This document shows, one piece after another, positions 34,175 through 42,346 of a stretch of DNA of 64,000 bases (positions within the stretch are counted from its first letter, which is position 1; each line of letters starts with the position of its first letter). The notes below the pieces were generated by a model. That model searched no databases and was not told the DNA's origin. It saw nothing but the letters and a program-made list of their open reading frames with translations. Source of the DNA: an uncultured Bacillaceae bacterium (GTDB lineage Bacteria > Bacillota > Bacilli > Bacillales > Cytobacillaceae). The stretch covers positions 1 to 64,000 of the forward strand of contig CALKIU010000122.1 in NCBI GenBank assembly GCA_937995745.1. Reading direction: 5' to 3'. Position numbers and translations under genes: made by a program.

Positions 34175-37054
34175 TTAATTTTCTCCGTGTTCGCTGTTTT
34201 CAACCGCTTTGTTTTTGCCGGGACGATTTTCAACCGGCTTTTCTGTCCGGCCGGGGGAAATCATGTCCGGAATGTCCCCTTTTACCGGTGTGTCGAGAGG
34301 AAACGCTGGCGATCCGGGAACGGGTGCGTTTCCAATCATGACCATGTTGGAAGGGGGGGATTCATTTCCGGCGATATCCACTGCGGTGACAAAATAGATG
34401 CCGTGGCTTCCGGTAAAAGAAAGCTCTTGGCCGGCCGGAATTGATTTTTCTTTAAGACCGTTTCTGTACACTCTGTAACCGATAATATCTTTCTCAGAAT
34501 GAGCCTTCCATGTTATTTTCGCACCGGACGATTCGATTTGCGGAGGAGCTGGAATTTTTCCGTTTTCCGCAATTTTGTCATCAGGCAGGAGTACATGTTC
34601 CCACCGTTCTTTTTTCGGTATCAGCTCGCTGAGATCGGCATCTTCAATGCCGAGAACATTCTTCACGAAATCAGGATTCAGGATTACGCCCGTTTTGGCA
34701 AAGTCGTCCGGAGTCGAATCCATGGCCATATATTTCTTTCCGTCAATTTCCACATATTTTCCTTCAATAAGATTGTCATCCTCTTTTGTCGGCACATAGG
34801 TGGCTTTGAATAAATCTGTTTCCACGAGACCCGCCTTTGTGCAAGTTTCGGAAGGCAACAACCCTGAAACGACACAGTACGAACGCCTGACGATTCCACC
34901 GGGCATTTTGAAAGTCGCTGCCGGGGCAATCAGTTCCGGGTTTGCCTCATATGCGGCATTCATGAGATCGGCCCACAGATAAATGTTCCTGACCCCGTAG
35001 GATAGTCCTTTGTAGCTTCGTTGCAGCGGCTTATTGTTGTCGTAGCCGTTCCAGACGCCAAAAGTGACGTTGGGGTTTGAGGCCACAAACCATGAATCGC
35101 GGTAATTCTGGCTCGTTCCAGTTTTGCCTGCCCAATCGGCTTTGAATTTTAACCGGCTGTTTAGAGATTGGGCGGTACCGTGGTTGATGACATCGCGCAT
35201 GATGTCAATAATCAAGTAAGAGGTTTGCGGGCTGAATACTTCGACCGGTTCGCCCTTGTGCTGGTAAACCACTTTTCCGTTTTTATCGACAATTTTTTCA
35301 ATCATGTAGGCATCGACAAATACGCCTCCATTGGCAAAGGTGGCAAAGGCATTCGTATTTTCTTCCACGGTTACCCCGTAATACAATCCGCCGATCGCCG
35401 CCGAGCGGTTGACAAAATCTTGTTCATGCAAAGAAGTGAAGCCCATTTTGACGAGGTATTCCGCCGGACGTTTGTCCAAAATATCGACATAAGCTTTCAC
35501 GGCAGGAATGTTGTAAGATTTTGTTATCGCATGCCGGACGGAGACAAGCCCGCTGTAAGTGCGTCCGTAGTTTTGCGGCCACGGCTCGTCTTTTGTCGGA
35601 TCCAATTTCAACGGAATGTCCGGCAGTACGGAGCCGGGCTGGAGAACCCCCATTTCCATGGCGGGAGCGTAAACAAGAAGCGGTTTCATCGTTGATCCGT
35701 TTGAGCGCTTGGCGCTGAACGCGTGGTTCGTTTGCGAAATATGAAAGTTGCGGCCCCCGACAAAACTGATGATTCTTCCCGTTTTGTTTTCAATGAGAAC
35801 GGCGCCGACTTCCACCGGTTTTTTAACGATTCGTTTTTCGCCGGTGTCGGGATCGATTTCTTCGTGATCAATGGGATCGCCGTATAAAGTAAATTGATCC
35901 TTTGCCCTTTGCATGGCATCATAGATTGCTTTATCAATCGTGGTATGAATTTCATAACCGTTTTGGCGCAAATCTTTTTCGGCAAGATATTTATATTCCT
36001 TGTAAAGTTCCTCGTTGTTCTTCAAGTCTTCCAAAGTATAGCCGTCTTTTTCGGCCAGTACCCGGGTCATGGCTTCAATCGCCCTTTTTTCAATTTCCAT
36101 TGTTAAGAACGGATATTGTTGAACGGTTGTTTTTCCGGGTGGGATAAAATCTTTTGTAATGTCATAGGCCAGTGCTTCTTTATATTGTTCTTCAGTAATC
36201 TTGCCGGTATCCAGCATTCTTTTTAGAACCGTTTTCATCCGGTTCAGGCCGGGTTCCAGGTTTTCTTTCAATGTTCCCTGGTTGGTAAAAGGCGTGTATC
36301 GGAACGGACTTTGCGGAAGTCCGGCAATGAAAGCGGCCTGGGGAAGATTTAATTCTTTGGCGCTTACCCCGAAAATCCCTTTTGCCGCTGATTGAACCCC
36401 GGCGATGTTCCTTCCCGAAGAATTGCGGCCAAATGTGGCGACATTCAAATAGGCTTCGAGAATTTCATCTTTCTCAAAAAATTTTTCCAATCTGAGGGCA
36501 AGCAAAATTTCTTTTGCTTTTCGTTCAAAGGACACTTCACTTGACAATATCTGATTTTTTACCAATTGCTGGGTCAACGTGCTTCCGCCCGTCTGCGTTT
36601 CCGCGTTGGTTATTTCTTGAAAAAGAGCACGGAGGATGGCTTTTGGAACTACACCGTTATGGTCGTAAAAATTTTCGTCCTCTACGGCAATGACTGCGTC
36701 GATGAGATATTGGGAAACATCTTCAAGTTTGACTTCTTCCCGTTCCAAATCTGATCGCAGTTTGCCGAGATAGACGTTATTTGCGAAATAGAGGGTCGAT
36801 ATTTCCTCATAATTGTAGATATCCTTTTTCATGCTCTCGTAGGAACGGAGCGGTTCGTCTTTTACGAGGGAAACAAAGTATCCGGCGCCCATTCCGAAAG
36901 CCAGACCGGTTCCGAGAAAAAGCACGATGAAAAATAACAGGGCCAGATTCCATGCGACCCCGTAAATTATCCGGGCTCTCTTTTTTGTTTTTCCGCTTGT
37001 CAGGAAGCGGATGGCCATTTCTTTTATATCTTTCCAATTCGGTTTCGTTTTCAA
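34175..37054 (-). CDS. Class A penicillin-binding protein (PBP1A family) with FN3-like tail
   Basis: A 959-residue bifunctional peptidoglycan synthase. Cytoplasmic basic head, one membrane helix (about 35-60), GT51 glycosyltransferase domain (about 80-260) with catalytic Glu in AVEDENFYDH (about 125) and GGSTLTQQLVKN. The transpeptidase domain (about 400-720) has SxxK as STMK (about 451), SxN as SYN (about 511) and KTGT (about 640). The tail (about 845-930) is a fibronectin III-like module (ITWKAHSEKDIIGYRVYRNG), ending in a Pro-rich, charged stretch. Closest B. subtilis relatives are PbpF/PbpG/PonA; I do not choose among them. Start follows AGGGGGA. Confidence 0.92.
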   Translation of the reverse strand: MKTKPNWKDIKEMAIRFLTSGKTKKRARIIYGVAWNLALLFFIVLFLGTGLAFGMGAGYFVSLVKDEPLRSYESMKKDIYNYEEISTLYFANNVYLGKLRSDLEREEVKLEDVSQYLIDAVIAVEDENFYDHNGVVPKAILRALFQEITNAETQTGGSTLTQQLVKNQILSSEVSFERKAKEILLALRLEKFFEKDEILEAYLNVATFGRNSSGRNIAGVQSAAKGIFGVSAKELNLPQAAFIAGLPQSPFRYTPFTNQGTLKENLEPGLNRMKTVLKRMLDTGKITEEQYKEALAYDITKDFIPPGKTTVQQYPFLTMEIEKRAIEAMTRVLAEKDGYTLEDLKNNEELYKEYKYLAEKDLRQNGYEIHTTIDKAIYDAMQRAKDQFTLYGDPIDHEEIDPDTGEKRIVKKPVEVGAVLIENKTGRIISFVGGRNFHISQTNHAFSAKRSNGSTMKPLLVYAPAMEMGVLQPGSVLPDIPLKLDPTKDEPWPQNYGRTYSGLVSVRHAITKSYNIPAVKAYVDILDKRPAEYLVKMGFTSLHEQDFVNRSAAIGGLYYGVTVEENTNAFATFANGGVFVDAYMIEKIVDKNGKVVYQHKGEPVEVFSPQTSYLIIDIMRDVINHGTAQSLNSRLKFKADWAGKTGTSQNYRDSWFVASNPNVTFGVWNGYDNNKPLQRSYKGLSYGVRNIYLWADLMNAAYEANPELIAPAATFKMPGGIVRRSYCVVSGLLPSETCTKAGLVETDLFKATYVPTKEDDNLIEGKYVEIDGKKYMAMDSTPDDFAKTGVILNPDFVKNVLGIEDADLSELIPKKERWEHVLLPDDKIAENGKIPAPPQIESSGAKITWKAHSEKDIIGYRVYRNGLKEKSIPAGQELSFTGSHGIYFVTAVDIAGNESPPSNMVMIGNAPVPGSPAFPLDTPVKGDIPDMISPGRTEKPVENRPGKNKAVENSEHGEN

Positions 37055-37084
37055 TTTTAATCAGTCCCCCTAAAATCCAAGCAT

Positions 37085-37113
37085 ATTATAGCATAAAGAC
37101 ATATGGAGTTTGA
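37085..37113 (-). promoter_or_regulatory. Extended -10 promoter for the PBP gene
   Basis: Minus strand: TCAAAC (37113-37108), 17 nt, TATAAT (37090-37085), with TGC before the -10. The start codon is 31 nt downstream. Confidence 0.6.
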
Positions 37114-37593
37114 CACGCATTTTTATATTTCTATAATTACCGTGCGGAAAAGCCCCGTCTTTTGACTTTTTAACATTTTTCCGAAGAAAGTCTCCCATTA
37201 TGAAGGAATGTGCAAGACGAGAGTCTGGGGCCTGATGAGAAAGGAGAGAAGAATTTCGGCCGGGGGCAGACACACGTTCCGCACCGGTAGAAGGTTTCTG
37301 TACACATCCGGGCATCAGGAGACATAGAGAAAAATAAGCGAAAAGCAAGACTCGGAAATTCCTGAGCCCGGTTTGCCGGTGCGGGAGTTGTCCGAAACAA
37401 CGCTCAGGGAGACGAAAGGATACTTTCGTAGCGGTGCCAAGATATGCCCCCATCAAACGAAGTTAAGCGAAAGCAGTTTACTTTTATCTTCATTCTTTTT
37501 TCTTTTTATATGTCTTTATATTGGAAAAAAGATTGCAGGACGCCGTTTGGCTCGCACAAACGGGAACATTTTTTTGGCTTTGGTGAAAAAATA
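37114..37593. other. Gene-free stretch between PBP and tyrS promoters
   Basis: About 480 bp with no supported gene or RNA. A minus-strand open frame (128 codons) has a hydrophobic patch and a Cys but no ribosome site, and is not called. Confidence 0.4.
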
Positions 37594-37623
37594 TTGACAG
37601 ACTGCTGAGAGGTGTGATAAAAA
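37594..37623 (+). promoter_or_regulatory. Promoter of the tyrS T-box transcript
   Basis: TTGACA (37594-37599), 18-nt spacer, TAAAAA (37618-37623), with TGA in front (extended -10). Confidence 0.65.
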
Positions 37624-37631
37624 AGTTTATT

Positions 37632-37902
37632 AAGTGAATCATAATAAGCTATGACGGGAACAAGTAGTCCTTTTATCCCTGTTTGCAGAGAACTGACGGT
37701 TGGTGCAAGTCAGTACAAATAAAAGGATGAATTACCTCCCCGAGCTTTTGCTGTGAACGGCTGCGGCGGGCCCATTAGCAGCAAACGGCAATGACCGTTA
37801 TCCGAACAAGCGGAGGACATACAGATCTCTTTTTTGGTCCTCAAGTAGGGTGGTACCGCGATTGTCTAGTCGTCCCTTCGGATTTGCCGGAGGGACTTTT
37901 TG
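37632..37902 (+). ncRNA. T-box leader controlling tyrS, Tyr specifier
   Basis: A T-box riboswitch that reads uncharged tRNA-Tyr. Visible parts: stem I 5' side with AGTA and CCTTTT (about 37656-37670), AGAGA bulge and GGTTGGTGCAAG apical loop (37687-37710), stem I 3' side AAAAGG, and specifier loop GAATTACC with codon TAC at 37733-37735. The T-box core AGGGTGGTACCGCG is at 37847-37860. The terminator GTCCCTTCGG/CCGGAGGGAC with T-run is at 37872-37901. When tRNA-Tyr is uncharged the antiterminator forms and tyrS is transcribed. Confidence 0.93.
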
Positions 37903-38049
37903 TTTTAGGTAAAACAAATGTTTTCATCAAGGAGAAAGACTCCGCTTGACAGCGGTTTGGCTCCGGCGTTTTCGGCGGAAAGTTTTTGCAGCCATCGAAC
38001 AGGAAGAGCTGTTTTTTAAGAAAAGCAACAGACAAAAGGAGGAGCAGGA

Positions 38050-39312
38050 ATGAACATATTAGAGGAACTGGCATGGAGAGGCATCATCTACCAGCAGACA
38101 GATGAAGAAGGTTTAAAAGAATTGTTGTCCAAGGAAAAAATCACGCTCTATTGCGGCGTCGACCCGACTGCGGACAGTTTGCACATCGGACACTTGTTGC
38201 CATATTTGACGCTGCGTCGCTTTCAAATAGCGGGGCACCGCCCGATTATTCTCGTCGGCGGAGCAACCGGCATGATCGGCGACCCGAGCGGAAAGCGGGA
38301 AGAAAGGAAACTGCAATCAATAGAAACCGTTAAAAAGAACGCGGACGCCATTAAAAAGCAGTTGGAAAAAATTTTTGAATTTGACGGGGAAAACGGGGCC
38401 ATCATGGTGAATAACTATGATTGGACCTCCTCGATGAATGTCATCACCTTTCTGCGGGATTACGGCAAACATATCGGGGTCAATTATATGCTGGCCAAAG
38501 ACACGATTGCCAGCCGACTTGAGACGGGCATTTCGTATACGGAATTTTCTTATACGCTATTGCAGGCGATGGATTTCTACCATTTGTACAAAAATTACAA
38601 CTGCAGAATGCAAATCGGCGGAAGCGACCAATGGGGGAATATTACGACCGGTTTGGAATTAATCCGGAAAATGGAACCGGAAGGAGCAAAAGTGTTCGGT
38701 TTGACCATTCCTCTTGTCACAAAGGCGGACGGCACGAAGTTCGGCAAAACGGAGAGCGGGGCCGTTTGGCTCGATCCCGAGAAAACGACGCCATATGAGT
38801 TTTATCAGTTCTGGATCAATACGGCCGATGCGGATGTAATCAAGTATTTGAAATACTTTACGTTCCTTTCCAAAGAGGAAATCGAGGAACTGGAAGTTTC
38901 CGTGAAGGAAGAGCCCCACTTGCGCAAAGCGCAGAAGGCCCTCGCCGAAGAGATGACGCGGATGATTCACGGCGAAGAGGCCCTCGAGCAAGCAATCAAA
39001 ATATCCGAGGCTTTGTTCAGCGGAAATGTGAAAGAACTGACTGCCTCGGAAATCGAACAAGGATTCAAAGATGTTCCTTCCTATGAATATACGGATGGGG
39101 GAGAAATCGGAATTATCGACTTGCTTGTGAAAGCCGGCATCGCTCCTTCCAAGCGGCAGGCACGGGAAGATGTGAAAAACGGAGCGATTTATATAAACGG
39201 CGAGCGGAACACGGACATCGATTATGTTATGACGAACGCAGACCGCATTGAAGGGAAATTTACGGTCATCCGCCGCGGAAAGAAAAAGTATTTCCTTATA
39301 AAATACGTATAA
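38050..39312 (+). CDS. tyrS: Tyrosyl-tRNA synthetase
   Basis: A 420-residue class I synthetase charging tRNA-Tyr. HIGH motif HIGH at 45-48 (ADSLHIGHLLPYL), the KMSKS-equivalent KFGKT at about 230 (GTKFGKTESG), and a C-terminal S4-like RNA-binding domain (about 352-415; GIAPSKRQAREDVKNGAI). TyrS type 1 as in B. subtilis. The ATG follows AAAGGAGGAG. Expression is controlled by the T-box leader upstream. Confidence 0.97.
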   Translation: MNILEELAWRGIIYQQTDEEGLKELLSKEKITLYCGVDPTADSLHIGHLLPYLTLRRFQIAGHRPIILVGGATGMIGDPSGKREERKLQSIETVKKNADAIKKQLEKIFEFDGENGAIMVNNYDWTSSMNVITFLRDYGKHIGVNYMLAKDTIASRLETGISYTEFSYTLLQAMDFYHLYKNYNCRMQIGGSDQWGNITTGLELIRKMEPEGAKVFGLTIPLVTKADGTKFGKTESGAVWLDPEKTTPYEFYQFWINTADADVIKYLKYFTFLSKEEIEELEVSVKEEPHLRKAQKALAEEMTRMIHGEEALEQAIKISEALFSGNVKELTASEIEQGFKDVPSYEYTDGGEIGIIDLLVKAGIAPSKRQAREDVKNGAIYINGERNTDIDYVMTNADRIEGKFTVIRRGKKKYFLIKYV

Positions 39313-39320
39313 AAGAACAA

Positions 39321-39355
39321 GAAGGATGCCATTTTCCGAATGGCATCCTTCTTTC
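39321..39355 (+). terminator. Terminator of tyrS
   Basis: GAAGGATGCCATT pairs perfectly with AATGGCATCCTTC around a short loop, followed by TTT. Confidence 0.85.
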
Positions 39356-39495
39356 GTCAGCGCTATGTCCCCGGTTTTGCGCGGAACGGGCCGGCCGTTC
39401 TTGCCGTAAAAGATTTTTTTGTCCTTCACGATGAATGTGTTACGGGAGACTCCGCTTCGGTTGCAATGGAATGGTGGGGAAATTGAAAATTATGT

Positions 39496-39524
39496 TTGAC
39501 AAATTTGTGACAAATCAATTTTAA
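39496..39524 (+). promoter_or_regulatory. Probable promoter of the methyltransferase-transporter operon
   Basis: TTGACA (39496-39501), 17-nt spacer, TTTTAA (39519-39524). Directly downstream lie nested inverted repeats (39532-39604) that may act as operators or leader structure. No cobalamin riboswitch or clear Fur box is seen. Confidence 0.5.
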
Positions 39525-39531
39525 CTAGTGA

Positions 39532-39604
39532 TATTCTTCTAAAGAATAGTAAAATGTGTTACGATATTACAGAAAAATAACACGATTTAGATTTTTTCGT
39601 AACA
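39532..39604 (+). repeat. Nested inverted repeats in the leader of the methyltransferase gene
   Basis: TATTCTT-CTA-AAGAATA is a perfect 17-bp palindrome (39532-39548). GTGTTA (39556-39561) pairs with TAACAC (39578-39583). TGTTACG (39557-39563) pairs alternatively with CGTAACA (39598-39604). The last two share the left arm, so they exclude each other. They lie between the promoter and the start at 39631. Confidence 0.65.
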
Positions 39605-39630
39605 TTCAAAAAATTAAGGGGCGTCATTTT

Positions 39631-40458
39631 ATGGATTTAAATACATGGGTAAAGGCCTGGAAAAACAGCCGGAAAGAAGAAAACTTGGCGGAAAGCCGCA
39701 AATTTTGGGATTTAAGAGCTGACGAATTTAACGACATTACTTTACGGGATGAAATTACGAAAGAGAGCATGGACTGCATTAATTTTTTGCTTTCCAAAGG
39801 AGCGCTGGGCGAAAAAGATAAAGTGCTGGATATAGGCTGCGGGGCGGGAAAATATTCCCTGGCGTTTGCCGAGAGAACAGGTTATGTAACCGGAATCGAT
39901 ATTTCACCAAGAATGGTTGAATTTTCCAGAAAAAATTTCGCAGCCAAAGGTTTGCGGAACGGCGAATTTCACGCCATTTCTTGGCAAGAGTTGGATATAA
40001 AAACACGGGGCTGGGAAAAGGAATTTGATCTTGTTTTTGCTTCCATGAGCCCGGCCGTGAACAGCTATGAAACACTCATGAAAATGAATTCGGTTTCAAA
40101 GAAACATTGTTTTTTAAGCGGCTTTGTGTACAGGGAAGATGATATCAAGAATTACTTGCTTTATGAACTTGGCGGCAGCATGGACCGACATCCCCCGTCG
40201 ACAGTTTATTTTGCGTTTAATATTTTGTGGCAGCTGGGAATTTATCCTGAACTTGTTTACCGGGACCGGGTGTGGAAAAAGGAATGGCCCGCCGACAAGG
40301 CCGTGGAAATTTACCAATATCAATTGCAGCGATATTTTCCCGAACGGCGGCGGTTGAAAGAGCATATTGAACAACTGCTCGCACAGATCAGCCGCGACGG
40401 CGTGATTGAAGGAACGATGAAAGCGAAAATCGGCTGGTTATATTGGCAAGTGCCATGA
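39631..40458 (+). CDS. Class I SAM-dependent methyltransferase linked to a FecCD-type transporter
   Basis: A 275-residue Rossmann-fold methyltransferase. The SAM loop VLDIGCGAGKYSLAFA is at about 65-80, then an acidic strand end (GIDISPRMVEF) and motif LVFASMSPAVN (about 138-148). N-terminal MDLNTWVKAWKNSRKEE precedes the fold. The C-terminal part is helical and carries the substrate site; the substrate is unknown. ATG at 39631 follows AAGGGG. The next gene begins 32 nt after the stop and the set ends with the binding protein at 43474. It may methylate the transported chelate or a precursor. Confidence 0.87.
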   Translation: MDLNTWVKAWKNSRKEENLAESRKFWDLRADEFNDITLRDEITKESMDCINFLLSKGALGEKDKVLDIGCGAGKYSLAFAERTGYVTGIDISPRMVEFSRKNFAAKGLRNGEFHAISWQELDIKTRGWEKEFDLVFASMSPAVNSYETLMKMNSVSKKHCFLSGFVYREDDIKNYLLYELGGSMDRHPPSTVYFAFNILWQLGIYPELVYRDRVWKKEWPADKAVEIYQYQLQRYFPERRRLKEHIEQLLAQISRDGVIEGTMKAKIGWLYWQVP

Positions 40459-40490
40459 CCAGAAAAAGGGCAAGTGAGGCAGTGAATGAT

Positions 40491-41570
40491 ATGAAGACAA
40501 AAACGGAGTTCCCATTTCATCCTGTGACGGCGTACAAAAAATTTACAAAAAGAAAATGGTACATCATTTTTTTGCTGCTGTTTCTCCTTTTGTTGCTGGC
40601 GGTTATGGCGCTCAATGCCGGTTCCTCGCACATCACGCTGTCGGAAGTGGTTCAAGCTGTCTTTGCAAAAGGGGACGGATTTTCGCAAATTGTCATTTGG
40701 GAAATCCGCCTGCCGCGCATTTTAGCGGGAATCATAGTCGGTATCGGCCTGGCCGTGGCCGGTGCTGTCATGCAAAACAATTTGCGGAATCCCCTGGCTT
40801 CGCCGTCCACATTAGGGATTTCCAATGCGGCGGCTTTTGGGGCGAATGTGGCGATTGTCTTGCTAGGGGCCGGTTCGATTCAAAGCCAGGCTCAGGACGC
40901 TGTTTTTATAAACAACCCTTACATGGTGGCCGTGTCAGCTTTTCTTTCTTCCATGGCGGCAACGGTTGTTATTCTGCTGCTGGCCCGCATTCGCCGCTTC
41001 TCTCCGGAGTCGATCGTTTTGGCCGGAGTGGCCTTGGGTTCTTTGTTTACGGCAGGCACCACCCTTATTCAGTATTTTGCCGAGGACGTTCAAGTGGCGG
41101 CAGCCATTTTTTGGACCTTTGGCGATTTGGGACGGGTCTCATGGAATGAAATCATCATTCTTGCGGTTGTTATCGGCTGTTCGCTCATCTATTTCATGTT
41201 CAGGCGGTGGGACTACAACGCCCTTGACGGAGGCGAGGAAACGGCCAAAAGCTTGGGAGTTCATGTGGAACGGGTCCGTCTGGAAGGCATGGTCATTTCT
41301 TCGCTCATTACGGCCGTTTCCGTCTCTTTCCTCGGGATGATCGGCTTTATCGGATTAATTGCCCCGCATATTATGCGGCGGCTCATTGGCAATGATCATC
41401 GTTTTCTTATTCCCGCTTCCTCCCTGATGGGAGCAGTCATCCTGTTATTTTCCGATACAGTGGCAAGAACGTTGATTTCCCCGGTCGTTCTTCCCGTTGG
41501 AGCGATCACTTCGTTTTTCGGAGCGCCGTTGTTTTTGTATTTGTTAATAAGGGGGGATAAAAGCCGATGA
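40491..41570 (+). CDS. FecCD-type ABC transporter permease (metal chelate)
   Basis: A 359-residue permease with about 10 membrane helices. Family hallmarks are present: WEIRLPRILAGIIVGIGLAVAGAVMQ, NPLASPSTLGISNAAAFGA and the late GFIGLIAPHIMRRL, which contacts the ATPase. Such permeases import iron-siderophore, haem or cobalamin. ATG at 40491 (GAGG upstream, somewhat far); an in-frame ATG at 40455 overlapping the preceding stop is the alternative. The ATPase start overlaps the stop (ATGA). Confidence 0.9.
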   Translation: MKTKTEFPFHPVTAYKKFTKRKWYIIFLLLFLLLLLAVMALNAGSSHITLSEVVQAVFAKGDGFSQIVIWEIRLPRILAGIIVGIGLAVAGAVMQNNLRNPLASPSTLGISNAAAFGANVAIVLLGAGSIQSQAQDAVFINNPYMVAVSAFLSSMAATVVILLLARIRRFSPESIVLAGVALGSLFTAGTTLIQYFAEDVQVAAAIFWTFGDLGRVSWNEIIILAVVIGCSLIYFMFRRWDYNALDGGEETAKSLGVHVERVRLEGMVISSLITAVSVSFLGMIGFIGLIAPHIMRRLIGNDHRFLIPASSLMGAVILLFSDTVARTLISPVVLPVGAITSFFGAPLFLYLLIRGDKSR

Positions 41571-42319
41571 TTTTGTCCATCGAAAATTTAAGTTTCCAGT
41601 ATCCGAGCCGGTCTGTTTTGAATGGCATCAAGTTCGCCATCCAGCCGGGAGAATGCCTTGCTGTTCTCGGCATCAACGGTGCCGGCAAGTCAACGCTGCT
41701 AAAATGCATTAACCGGATTTTAAAACCGCAAAAAGGGGCGGTTTACATAGAAAAAACAGACAGCAAAAAAATGGCGAGGGGGGAGTTGGCGAAGAAAATC
41801 GGTTATGTTTCCCAGGCAAACCGTCCTGCCCGGCAGACCGTTTTTGACACGATCATGCTCGGACGGAAACCGTACATAAAATGGGATGTCACCGATAAAG
41901 ATTTGGAAATCGTTCAAAAAATCATTGAAATGTTGGATTTACAAAAATATTCTCTCCGCTATATTGATGAACTCAGCGGGGGTGAATTGCAGAAGGTCCG
42001 TATCGCCCGGGCTTTGGCCCAGGAACCGAAAGTGCTTTTGCTTGACGAACCGACGAGCAACCTCGATTTGAAAAATCAGCTGGAGGTTGTCCGGTTGATC
42101 CGAAAGGTTGTCAAAAAGAAAAAAATGGCCGCAGTCGTTACGATGCACGACCTGAATTTGGCCCTCCGTTTTGCCGACAAGTTTCTGTTTATGAAAGACG
42201 GAAAAATATATGCCATCGGCGGAATGGAAGTGATGACGCCGAAAAATATTGAACATGTTTATTCCGTTTCCGTCAAAGTGGAAAGGTACGATCATTTGCC
42301 GGTCGTCATTCCGGTATAA
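41567..42319 (+). CDS. ABC transporter ATPase (FepC/BtuD type)
   Basis: A 250-residue ATPase. Walker A GINGAGKST (about 35-43), Q-loop VSQANRP, signature LSGGELQKV (about 135), Walker B VLLLDEPTSNLD (about 155-166) and switch His in TMHDLNLAL. It energises the permease encoded just before it. ATG overlaps the permease stop by 4 bp and follows AAGGGGGG. Confidence 0.92.
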   Translation: MILSIENLSFQYPSRSVLNGIKFAIQPGECLAVLGINGAGKSTLLKCINRILKPQKGAVYIEKTDSKKMARGELAKKIGYVSQANRPARQTVFDTIMLGRKPYIKWDVTDKDLEIVQKIIEMLDLQKYSLRYIDELSGGELQKVRIARALAQEPKVLLLDEPTSNLDLKNQLEVVRLIRKVVKKKKMAAVVTMHDLNLALRFADKFLFMKDGKIYAIGGMEVMTPKNIEHVYSVSVKVERYDHLPVVIPV

Positions 42320-42346
42320 AAGACGAAGAACAAGGGGGATCGGTTG

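Noticed and set aside
37070..37456. Minus-strand 128-codon frame with a hydrophobic stretch and a Cys, lipoprotein-like at first sight
   Set aside because: The hydrophobic stretch is internal, no ribosome site precedes the start, and it overlaps the PBP promoter.
39496..39630. Cobalamin riboswitch or Fur/Zur box upstream of the chelate transporter
   Set aside because: The leader is too short for a cobalamin riboswitch and no B12-box, Fur or Zur consensus was found by eye.
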